Assembly: GCA_026075535.2 (NCBI GenBank)
Contig: AP026550.1
Location: 4,898,001 to 4,962,000, forward strand
DNA length: 64,000 nt
From: Tricholoma matsutake
Taxonomy: Eukaryota > Basidiomycota > Agaricomycetes > Agaricales > Tricholomataceae
Direction of reading: 5' to 3'
A program made the position numbers and the translations under genes. Numbering within the stretch: the first letter of the stretch is position 1; the number at the start of each line of letters is the position of its first letter. The notes beneath the pieces were generated by a model that did no database searches, was not told where the DNA came from, and was given only the letters and a program-made list of their open reading frames with translations. This document shows, in pieces, positions 55,066 to 64,000 of this stretch.

Positions 55066-55689
55066 CTGTTACATAGTTAGTTAGTTAGTTAATATCAGTA
55101 CTTAGTTTTTCCTTAATTTTAAATAATTATAATGACAGAGAGACAAAGAATTTTAAACTTTAAATAAATTTAAAAAAAAAACATAATGACTCGTACCTGC
55201 CAGACCTGGCCCTCTAACCCCAAGTGAAAAAATCAGTGCGACCAAAAAAATCAGTGCTGTTTTACCGATGGTTAGTAATTTGATTGAATGACTACAAAAA
55301 TTTAGTGACTTTTGAAACTGTGTGACTTAAATTTAACCGAGACGTGGATTTTGATTCAATTAGGAAATTTTCGGGTGCCAGTTATACATTGCCAGTTATC
55401 TTGTCTATTAGTAAATTGGTACTTGTATTACAAGGTCAACATGGTTATCAGTGTTACTGACCTATCTAATAGACTAGTTACAAAGTTATTACAATAATCA
55501 GCGACTATAACAACACTAGATTGGCCCATACACAATCATGCTGATGTTTGTAGAGTACCATTTTTTCACAAAAAAATGGTACTCTACAAATGTGAGCATG
55601 ATTACGTGCACTGCCAAATGTGTTTGAGCATGTTTTATTCTCTCTTAGGAATCAAAAGTGTTGCAACCCATTTCTTGTCCAATTATGCT
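55066..55689. other. AT-rich intergenic sequence, no gene seen
   Basis: Contains TTAGTTAGTTAGTTAAT and a 45 bp block (55181-55225) repeated with about 80% identity at 58518-58562. A short palindrome, AGTACCATTTTTTCACAAAAAAATGGTACT, lies at 55555-55584 (arms AGTACCATTTTTT). Confidence 0.5.
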
Positions 55690-56460
55690 CATTTAACTAC
55701 TGACGGGAAAGTACATGATTGGCCAGTCAATTGGGAGAGTATTTGGCATTGTTTGGCATTGTTGTCATTGCTAAATATAGTATATCATTCAGTTTTCATC
55801 CAATTTGCATGATTTAACTTGAATATATTGTTATCATTTGGAGATGTTGGTTATTGTTTGGTATTATTTGTTCATATATCAAAGTCATCAAAAGGATTAT
55901 CAGAGTCAGTTTTCACTCAATTGGGTTTATTTAACTTGTAGAGATGTACATCAATTTGAAAATCATAGGTGTGCTGACAAAGGTTGTTTATATTTGTTTG
56001 GTAAATCATCAAAAATACTGTATCTTGCTCAATTCTTGTTGGATTTGTTATATTTAACTTGGAATAAAAAGATACATTTGTTGGCCTACCACTGAGATCA
56101 TGTTTGGGATTGTTTGGCATTGTTGTCATGGCTTAATATAGTATATCATTCAATTTTGATCTAATTTGCATGATTTAACTTGGAAATGAAAGGATACTAT
56201 CATGAGGAGATATTTGGCTTTGTTTGTTTATAGATCAAAAAGACTGTATCACAGTCAGTTTTCACTCAATTGGATTCATTTAACTTGTAGAGGGGTACAT
56301 AGTTTGGGCACTTTGAAAATCATATGTGTGATGACAAAATTGTTTATATTGGTTTGTTAAATCATCAAAAATACTGTATTTTGCTCAATTCTTGTCTGAT
56401 TTGTTTGGTTTAACTTGGAATAGTTGTTGGCCCATCTGTTAAATGTATGATTCACCATCT
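55690..56460. repeat. Two diverged tandem copies of a 350 bp AT-rich unit
   Basis: Unit landmarks: GTTTGGCATTGTTGTCAT, AATATAGTATATCATTCA, AATTTGCATGATTTAACTTG, CAGTTTTCACTCAATTGG and AATACTGTAT. They occur in order at about 55745-56095 and again at 56105-56450. A partial third copy (GGCATTGTTTGGCATTG) is near 56775. No coding potential. Confidence 0.75.
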
Positions 56461-57184
56461 CTCTATTTTACTTCTATCCTACTTCTATTCCATGTCCTAT
56501 CACTTGTAGTTACACTCATGGGCACTTAGAGTAGTTTCCACCTTGTGTTTATCACTGTTTGTTTCACAGTATGTAGACTGCAGAGTCCGGAGTTTTGCAC
56601 TCTTCAGTTGCTCACTCTGGACTCCAGGTACTGTACTCCTTATCGTCTCATATAATATATAGTTGCTCACTCTGGACTCCAGCTGTTCAGTCTATCTGAG
56701 TCTCCCTTCACAGTTGCTAGGTTAAACTGCACTAAAGGCAACCTCAGACTTTAGCACCATCATTGAGATGATATCTGGCATTGTTTGGCATTGTTTGTAT
56801 TGTCTACAATTAGTATCTTAGTCAGTTCTTGTTCAATCTGATTAATTTAGCCTGCAAATGAAATGTACACTATTGTAAGCATGCACTTTGTATGAGCATG
56901 CACTTCACTAAGACTGTTGATCAGAATATAAACAAGCAAAAGAGGTGGTTTTTATAAGAAAAGAGCTCTATCGATAAGTGTGATGATGATGGTAAGTATT
57001 TGAGATGATGATGTATCGTATATGGCCAAGGATATAATCTGAGGCTGACAGTAAATAAGTATAAATAAGTTAACATCATTACAACTATTTGCACTTCTTC
57101 AAGAGATATTGTCATGTATCTGGCATTATTTGTTATTTATCAAAATATCTGCCTGCTATTAGGTTTGCTTAACTTGTAATATAT
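56461..57184. other. AT-rich intergenic sequence, no gene seen
   Basis: Includes a repeated CACTCTGGACTCCAG motif (56610-56690) and part of the GGCATTGTTTGGCATTG repeat. No credible open frame. Confidence 0.4.
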
Positions 57185-57372
57185 TGGCACATAAGGCATG
57201 ACTTGGGTATGGGTAACACCATGTGTTTCTGCTTATGGGTATGCTTGGGTATGGGTACGGGTTTGGATTTCCGTACCCAAGGCAAAACTGTACCCATACC
57301 CACGGTGTTATGGGTATCATGGTACCGGTCCAACGGTCACATGTTTTATCAAATAACTTTGTTGATCAATGT

Positions 57373-57470
57373 CAACAACAACAACAATGGCTCAACAACA
57401 ACAACAATGGCTCAACAACAACAACAATGGCTCAACAACAACAACAATGGCTCAACAACAACAACAACTG
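57373..57470. repeat. Minisatellite, 20 bp unit, five copies
   Basis: Unit CTCAACAACAACAACAATGG repeated almost perfectly, ending CAACTGCTACC. Confidence 0.95.
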
Positions 57471-57735
57471 CTACCAACATGCCCCCCTCATTCTAAATGC
57501 AAGTGGGGGTGTTTTTTTATACTAGGCAACAATGATGACAACTGCTACCAACATGCCCCCCTTGTTCTAAATGCGAGTGGGGGGTGTTTTTTCTACTAGG
57601 CAACGATGACACACCCCCCTCGTTCTAAATGCAAGTGGGGGGTATTTTTTCTACTAGGCAACAATGATGACAACTGCTACCAACATGCCCCCCTCATTCT
57701 AAATGTGAGTGGGGGGGTGTTTTTTCTACTAGGCA
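57471..57735. repeat. Four tandem hairpin-forming units in hAT-5
   Basis: Units of 53-79 bp, each with CCCCCCT, TTCTAAATG and GTGGGGG (stem of C and G runs), followed by TTTTTT and CTACTAGGCAA. Starts near 57481, 57555, 57608 and 57687. Confidence 0.85.
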
Positions 57736-58087
57736 ATGACAACGATGGGTTTGTTTCCCTTGGGAGCGCCACCACATCATGACTACCACCCCCTCTCGCT
57801 CACAAATGCGAGGTGGGGGGTGGTTCTTGGTCTGTTTCTCTTGCAATGGCCACCACATCACCTCCACTACCCCCCCTCGCTCGCAATCACATGTTGGGGG
57901 TGGTTCCTCTTTGTATTGAGATATATTTAGAATTATAATAAATTGTTAATGTCATACTCATTGAAACCCCCCTGTACCCATAATAAAACTGCACCCATAA
58001 CCATAATGGGTATGGTGTTTATGGGTATGGGTATGGGTACATGAAATTATACCCGGGGGTTACCCGAGTCACGCCCTAATGGCACAT

Positions 58088-58560
58088 CATTGGTACATCA
58101 GGAGAATATTTTGCACTATTTGGTGTTGTTGTGGCTAAACACAGAATCTACCTTGTTTTTAATGACTTATATATCATTCTGATCCATTTCTTTAGCTGAT
58201 TTCAATTTATTGTTTGTTTGCTTATATAATATTTTTAAATTCCCTTATTTGGTGATTTTGTATTTATATATCATTGTGATTTATTTCTTGAGCTGCTTTT
58301 ATATGTTTGCTTATATAATATCTCTGAATTGCCTTATTTGGTAATTTTATATTTTACTCATCATTCTCATCCATCTTTTGGACCAATTTTAAAAATTTTA
58401 TTGGTTTGCTCATATTATACCTCTGACCTGCCTGATTTGATAATTTTATATATTGACTATGGCAAACTGGTCTGTTATGTATAAAGTCCAGATAAGTGCA
58501 AAAAAATCCCAGAAAATAACATAAGGACTCATACATGCCAGAATTGGCCCTCAACCCCAA
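58088..58560. other. AT-rich intergenic sequence, no gene seen
   Basis: TGCTTATATAATATTTTTAA-like sequences repeat at about 58218-58240 and 58308-58330. The 45 bp block at 58518-58562 repeats that at 55181-55225. Confidence 0.4.
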
Positions 58561-59988
58561 GTCATACTAGTTCCCATCTTGATGGTCAACCACCATTGCC
58601 TCCAGTATGACTGAAGAATTGCACCCTTCTTCCTTATTCCAAAATTGTTGAAAGGATTTTACATAAACTTTGTCAACCAATTCACTAAAGATACATTCAA
58701 AACTCTCTTTGATGAAAGAGAGAATCTGCTGAGGAATGATAACCACATATTCGTTGATGCTGCTGGCAAAATGACCCAATTTATGCTGTTCAGAGAGATC
58801 ACTCACTCCAGTATGGGTACGCAGTTGGATTGCAAGGGGAATCATCTCATGAAAGCAGACAACGTACATATATATATTATTTATATCATATTTCTATGAC
58901 AACTCCTCTTGCTGTAGTTCATTGTCAACAAATCTGAACCCAAGTACTGTCTCACACTCACCAAACTGACATGTGCTACCCAAAATATTAGTATCCTTTT
59001 TGACAACACACGCCAAGAACTGCAAAACATATATCAAAAAATGACTACAGGTAAACCACCCAACATAAGTATTGGTTCAAATGCTCAAATAAATATTGAT
59101 CAACCTTAAATCACACCTTCCAGCAATTGGTTGAAATTGTCATCCATGAATGACAAAGCATCAAACAATCTCATCCTTGTTTACTTTGGTCCAATATATA
59201 GTGTACATATTCTGTACTTTCTCTAACATTCCAACACTGACAACCCCAATGATATCGTAGGTTCCACCAACTACAGACACCAAGTCTCCTCCTGTTGGAA
59301 TAAAGCAGAAACTTGTTGATGATGATGAGGACAATGCCAACAAACATGTTAAATTACAAGACAACACTGACTCAGAAAGCAACAGGTTGTTGTTGTCCTC
59401 ATATACTATCTCCAACCTCACATATCCCCATGGTACATAAATATCTTCTTACACCTGGTATCACAAACTCATGTTTGCATGATAGAAAATGATGTATATG
59501 TCAGTCCATATTATGACCCACATCTTCTTCCTGACTACAGTGGTAGCTTATTCCACCATCAAGCTGTAAAGCTCATGCAGCATGACATCAGAGACATTGA
59601 TCTCCACCTCATTCCCCCTTGGCAATTCTATGACAAGCTGCATGCTGGAACTATGGTGTTATGCACTGTCTCATTGCACATGTATCAGATGGCCATTCCC
59701 AGCACACTACCACATCAACCTAAGATAAGAAAGGTAAAAGAATTCTTACTGTACATAAACTCACCACTTAATATTATATTATATCAACTACTACAGCTGT
59801 TTAAACTTAATGCTGAGTATATCAGAATTGTCGCTAGATCAGATCTTCCCATCAAAACACAACACCAGCTAATTTTACTCACAGGGCCATCCACACCCTC
59901 TACTACACAGACTCATCAAAGCCAAGACACAGAATCTGACCCCTGTCTTCTATTCAATGTTGTCAACCAAAATACTGTGTTTGTGTAA
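58561..59988 (+). CDS. Multi-exon gene of unknown function
   Basis: Proposed introns, each keeping frame: 58864-58917 (gtacat...ctgtag), 59051-59158, 59203-59260 (gtacat...cgtag), 59433-59485 (gtacat...gatag) and optionally 59734-59796 (gtaaaa...ctacag). The protein runs VPILMVNHHCLQYD, a TGA (58612-58614) where Arg fits, then TKDTFKTLFDERENLL, GKMTQFMLFREITHSS, an acidic Lys/Asp linker (LVDDDEDNANKHVKLQ) and a C-terminal block, IDLHLIPPWQFYDKLHAG and TMVLCTVSLHMYQM, then a YIRIVARSDLPI segment and stop at 59986-59988. The PPWxxYDKLxxGT block resembles a repeated agaricomycete family known to me only as hypothetical proteins. The 5' end is not found. Confidence 0.6.
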
Positions 59989-60259
59989 GGGCAAGACCCA
60001 GAAGATGAGGATATAGGATGCACAAAGGCACATAGGGGCCATAAAGGGCACAAAGAGTCTATAAAGACTGAGTAATGATAGAAGTCAAAGCTATAAGCTG
60101 GGGGGATTCTTAGATCTTGGATTTTAGAGTGTCACTACTGTGAGCTGGCAGGTATAAGGCTGTAGCCAAACAATGACAAATAGATAGGAATGAATGAGAG
60201 GTTTCCATAGAGTATGAACAGTAGGTAGGGAAACATATATACCTGGGGGCTGTCCCCTT
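59989..60259. other. Spacer, no gene seen
   Basis: Purine-rich sequence after the stop of the multi-exon gene, without a recognisable terminator or repeat. Confidence 0.4.
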
Positions 60260-60480
60260 ACAGTTTGAACTCAGAGACAGTAATCGAGATGACCATGAAG
60301 TACCACCACAACAAACTCAACAACATCCTTCACCTATGGAGACCACATCTAGTGTACCCACTATTGAAAACGAGTGGTAAATGGAATGGTCAGAATTGGA
60401 GACATCTGAAACTGATTATCACACTAGGGATGCAGCTCATGCAAAAGATGGCAAACAACCTGCAGCAACATAAATGTTGA
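60260..60480 (+). other. Possible C-terminal exon, acidic and Gln-rich
   Basis: One frame reads LRDSNRDDHEVPPQQTQQHP then METTSSVPTIENEW, a stop, and MEWSELETSETDYHTRD ending in a TAA at 60473. The Ser/Thr/Glu composition looks like a protein C-terminus. It may be a last exon of the preceding gene or of another decayed gene. Confidence 0.35.
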
Positions 60481-60795
60481 CAGGTTTCACTTTTTGCTCA
60501 TTTATATTTCTTCATTTTTTATTCCTCAATTTTGATGACTCATAGTTATCTACTTCATATTGCCCCCATTTGCTGGTGTCTTCATTTTATTTGTATACTA
60601 CCTTGAATCTGGTTTGTGCTACTTACACCTGATGTACACCATAGTTTATTGTAATTGTATGTATCTGCCTTGCTTTAATCTTCTTCTTCTTGTATATGCT
60701 GATGATACTACACAGATAAAGTTATACAATGCAGAAATGATATATCACAAATGTGCATGATAAACAAGTGACAGACAGAATAAAACATTGAATGT
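60481..60795. other. AT-rich spacer, no gene seen
   Basis: T-rich sequence (CATTTATATTTCTTCATTTTT) with no supported feature. Confidence 0.4.
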
Positions 60796-62113
60796 TCACT
60801 CTTCTGCCAACCAACATTTGGCAAGGAAGTCAGTTGATGGGAGATGGAAATGTACCAGACCATGCTTTGAGGCATTGAGATATGCTTGAATCCTTACAGG
60901 TTCATCACCATGAGTAATGTAACAATGGATAACTGTCAAAAGACATTCACCATAAATCCTTGGGGAAGAATGAGAAGGAGGGTGAAGAACATCTGCATCC
61001 ATGGTGAGGATTGGACAAGGGATGCAAATATTCAGACAAATATCAATGGCATCATTAAGAGAGCCAATTTGTAGGCTGTTAATCACATGAGCGGCTGGAT
61101 TGCATGATTCCACCATCAATCGCATACCATGAAAACAAACATAGTCATTACATGTCTCCAGTACTAGCAAAGTCAAAGCTATGAAGAATGTCATAGTTGG
61201 ACACTGAGATTGATTTGAAAAGTGCACCTGAGACAGGCCCAAGTATATATGCAATGGCAGCCAGAACATCAACTTTCAAGCCATACTGTGTTTCCCATGG
61301 ATTCTGCTGTTCTTGAGATGCCAGTAGTGTACCATTTTTGAAGAAGAAAGTGCTAAATGCAGGGATGCCACCTGACTGATATGAAGTTTTGGGCACATGC
61401 AATGGAGATGTGTCAGTCAGTAACCACAATCTGGCATGTGGCACTGAAGAGGGATAAGAATGATCATCAGTGGTGGGGTCTATATAATGTCAATTTCTGT
61501 ATACTAAGACTGAGGCTGTCAGATGCATGTAGGGGGAGAAGTAAGCAAAGTTAGTTGACAAAGTCATATTCTGATAAACCCAGATGATGGCTTTGCCATC
61601 TCTGCTTTCCATTTGGGCATAGACTTTACTACAATCTAGCCCCAGGCAGAAGGCTATACTTCATACCCCCCAACCGCCTGCCAAACCCAGTCAGGATCCC
61701 AAGGCTATCCTTCACCCTAAGCAATTCATTCCCAACAAAGGCCAAGCCAATCATAGCTCCCCTGTCAAAAGGGGTAAAGACCTGGGGAGCTGTGGAGCAC
61801 CAATTATAGTGCTTGGTTTCCACAGCTCTTTTCTGGCATCCAAGCTAGCCGGGACACTGTCATCAGAGATGGTAGGGGTGTAAGTGTTGGCATCTGGTCT
61901 GGCAGGACTCACATCTACTACTAGATGCAAGCAGTTCAGGTGAGCCCCAAGTGCACAAGATGTGGCAGAAGGCAAGGATGAATTCAGATCTATAAGTGCC
62001 TGAACCTGAAACAAACAATCATGTGACCACCATGGGGTCAGTAATATTATGACCTCTTTGAAAATCATGTCCATAGATAGCATTATAAAGTGACCACAAA
62101 CACAATTCAACAA
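60796..62113 (-). pseudogene. Possible decayed minus-strand gene, unrecognised
   Basis: Four overlapping minus-strand open segments with coding-like composition: SSLPSATSCALGAHLNCLHL and ARPDANTYTPTISDDS (62113-61751), FDRGAMIGLAFVGNELL (61823-61629), a KAIIWVYQNMTLSTNFAYF segment near 61580, QQNPWETQYGLKVDVLAAIAY (61444-61148) and CPILTMDADVLHPPSHSSP (61272-60796). They follow one another in 5'-to-3' order, as in one gene with introns or frameshifts. The DADVLHP segment is weakly like the ADVxHP motif of PIWI domains, but I cannot find the other motifs. Treat as unknown. Confidence 0.35.
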
Positions 62114-62533
62114 CTCTGATCATAGAGCAGTAAGCATTGTTCATTAAGCCAGAAAATAGTGAGATCCACTGAGACACTTACAACCTTTGCCACCACAAGA
62201 TGACATTTTATGTCTGCTGTTTACATACTGGTCTCTCAGCTATAATAATAGCAACCTTGCAATGTCCAAAGTGTGACCTAAAGTAGTGGGCTCTGCCACC
62301 GCTCGCCGGTGCACTACCCAGTTATTCTGGAAGGTCATGTGGTGTCATAGGAGGACAGTTTGCAAACAATCATTGAGGAACAACAACAACAACAACAACA
62401 ACAACCCCACCCCATTTTGTAAAAAGCTGCTCTGTGTGATTGCATAGCTCTAATCACACTCTAAATCGCACCTGTAACTCTTATTAAACCTATAGCCAGT
62501 TTTTCAACTGTCCAAAACCACCCATTTCTCATT
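62114..62533. promoter_or_regulatory. Upstream region of the 62534 gene, with CAA repeat
   Basis: Contains GGTAGTGCACCGGCGAGCGG in reverse (62297-62320, partly palindromic), and a (CAA)8 tract at 62380-62405. A promoter role is assumed only from position between a minus-strand and a plus-strand open region. Confidence 0.35.
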
Positions 62534-64000
62534 TTGTTGATGCAATCACCCAACCTACCCACACAAAACTCCTTTTGGCAGGACCCTCAGTTCCATGAGA
62601 TGGTGAATGCTTGTCTCACCGCACCTATTTCCACCACTCCATCAACTCCCAGTAGCCTAAAACCTCCATTCACCCTGCACACAAAGAAAAGAGGTGTTGC
62701 CAGACCAACCACACCAGAATCTGACCACAGCTTGGAGGACAATGATTTGTCCTTCTCTCTAGTGATGTTGCTGAAGGGTCACCAGCTTGTCATGCATGGA
62801 GTAGTACCCACATCGAACAAGACCCCAACCGCTGCTTTGAAGAAATTGCTTGTCAATCTTGGTGCAGACCCACACTACAAGGAGTTCTCCCACTATGGTC
62901 TAGATGTGCAACTGTTCAGTGACTGTGCCTCTAATGTCTCGTCTATATGCTATGTTGAGATCTTACCCAGTGGTGAGGCAGAACCTCATGTGGATCTCCT
63001 AGAGATCATGATGGATGCCATTGTGGAGGCCAGGCCAGATTTGGAGGTTAGGTGGAGCACTAGCAAGAAGGGAAAGAGCAATAAACACCTGTCCTGTTGT
63101 CTCCTTGACCTTTATCTGGGTGTCATTGACCAATTGGCCTTCCCTCCTGAACACCTCCCACTCATCAAAGCACACATCGAGAAAAAGGGTTTTAAGATCA
63201 CCAGTATTTTTGCTTCATTTGGAGGCCCACAGATCACATTCCTCCTCCCATTGGATGCTGATAGATTCATGGCCCTGCAGTCCATCAATGTGCCAGCTAA
63301 GGTCTCAAAGGAGTGCACTCAAATTGAACTGCTCAAGGAAATCCCTATTCTTCACCCTTTCAAGCTTGTTGTCAAAGGAGCTCGTGACTATGACCTTCTT
63401 GAGGGCATTCTAGAAAAGTGGATCAGAAAGACAGTTCCACACTCATCAATCCAGACTTGCTCTACACCGCTAAAGTTGGATCTCATTATCTTCTTAATGG
63501 CTACATGGGCTGACACCACTAAAATCCTCCACAGTGTTGAATCCTTCCACAAATGCTTTTGCAACCACCTCTCCGCGCCTCACCTACTATGGGACTACAA
63601 CAACAATCCACTCAACAAAAACTCTCTAGGTGACCAGGTGGTGAAGGGCGCTTCCCAGATCAGTGGGACTGTCACATCACTTTCTCATCAGATCTAGGAG
63701 CTACATGGCGAAGTCACAATTGTCAGGCACCAGCAATATGACATGTCCATAAACCAAGCCAGGATGCATGAAACCTCGACCTTCATATTGGCCAAACACA
63801 ACAATCCCTTCTCATTCAGGGCCAGGAAGGCTTCCTATGCTCCCAGATTGGTGACAACAAGTCCAGGATCAACAGTCTGTGTGTTGCTGCCATGTTTTCA
63901 ACTGGCAAGGAGAAGGAAGAGTTCAACAAGGCAATAGATGAGTTTGGAGTTTCTCTGGCTAACAAGAGGAAGCTTCTGTCAAAGTTTTCTGATCAACTCA
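62534..64000 (+). pseudogene. Unknown gene (possible retroelement ORF1), one stop and one frameshift, runs off window
   Basis: ATG at 62534 opens 387 codons: MLMQSPNLPTQNSFW, Pro/Thr-rich linker, then a folded-looking region (FSLVMLLKGHQLVMHGVVP, DVQLFSDCASNVSS, YKEF) and KKGFKITSIFASFGGPQITF, ending in TAG at 63695-63697. The same frame continues (ELHGEVTIVRHQQYDM) to about 63830, then shifts to a helical frame (KEKEEFNKAIDEFGVSLAN) up to the window end. Repair of one stop and one indel would give about 490 residues so far, with a C-terminal coiled coil. I do not recognise it. Upstream-of-RT ORFs of retroelements have this sort of build, but no RT is in view. Confidence 0.55.

Larger units (their letters stand above)
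57193..58079. mobile_element. hAT-5, compact hAT-like element with hairpins and CAA minisatellite
   Basis: 887 bp with the perfect 8 bp duplication TGGCACAT (57185-57192 and 58080-58087). Ends AAGGCATGACTTGGGT and ACCCGAGTCACGCCCTAA are imperfect inverted repeats; TGGGTATGGGTA repeats follow inside both. It holds a 20 bp minisatellite, four CCCCCTC...GTGGGGG hairpin units and a CTCGC/GCGAG hairpin. No transposase. Confidence 0.88.

Noticed and set aside
57203..57599. Gln/Asn- and Thr-rich proteins encoded over the CAA repeat
   Set aside because: The frames exist only because the 20 bp repeat lacks stops. They lie inside a non-autonomous element without coding conservation.
58567..58869. Minus-strand 100-codon frame opposite the multi-exon gene
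   Set aside because: It is open and looks plausible, but the plus strand gives several consecutive in-frame introns and a continuing protein, so I took the plus strand as real.
60796..61272. DADVLHP motif suggesting an Argonaute/PIWI gene on the minus strand
   Set aside because: Only one short motif resembles PIWI. I could not find the other catalytic Asp/Glu/His motifs, PAZ or MID signatures in the neighbouring frames, so I left it as an unrecognised possible gene.

Overview
The window looks like a transposon-dense stretch of a filamentous fungal genome, most likely an agaricomycete basidiomycete. The evidence is short 45-60 bp GT-AG introns, Ty3/gypsy chromovirus relics, RNase H-bearing LINEs, hAT-like elements with 8 bp target duplications, and several multicopy, fungus-type hypothetical gene families with Cys-rich clusters. 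I see no rRNA, no intact tRNA gene, no CRISPR array and no recognisable housekeeping gene. Nearly everything is a mobile element or a gene broken by one.

Layout. 1-15.1 kb: an unknown gene is interrupted by two LINE copies. One of them (LINE-B, 3030-14820) carries a solo LTR and a second, nearly full-length LINE (LINE-C, 5060-11531) nested head-to-head inside its endonuclease/RT region. 15.1-19.6 kb: two small intron-containing gene families, one with a SINE in a coding exon, then GC-rich minisatellites. 19.6-26.2 kb: a decayed minus-strand gypsy element, broken by hAT-like elements and a solo LTR. 26.2-37.7 kb: LINE fragments, a gypsy LTR-gag remnant, a compact hAT element and four copies of an ORF-bearing, RT-less retroposon that I call the HAL-like element because it resembles half-LINEs in principle. 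37.7-46.1 kb: hAT-like elements with conserved palindromes and a TATA box, solo LTRs and a gypsy gag-protease relic. 46.1-53.7 kb: a chromovirus pol relic with a chromodomain remnant, then a coiled-coil/Cys-cluster gene split by an LTR and a further LTR split by another. 53.7-64 kb: AT-rich region with a broken ubiquitin-protease-like gene, a compact hAT-like element, a multi-exon gene of unknown function and the start of an unknown gene with one stop and one frameshift.

How it fits together. LINEs, a short SINE and the HAL-like element all end in the same TTATAAAT-n-TTGACCC-poly(A) tail, and five insertions (two LINEs, two HAL-like copies, one SINE) have about 14 bp target duplications. This implies that the short elements use the LINE machinery. 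The hAT-like elements share hairpins, a GGGCCC palindrome and, in three copies, a TATA promoter block, but no transposase is present in the window. Many coding relics carry TGA exactly where arginine CGA is expected, pointing to C-to-T decay at CpG sites. All element names used here (LINE-A to D, LTR1-3, gypsy-C/D, hAT-0 to 5, HAL-like) are local labels.
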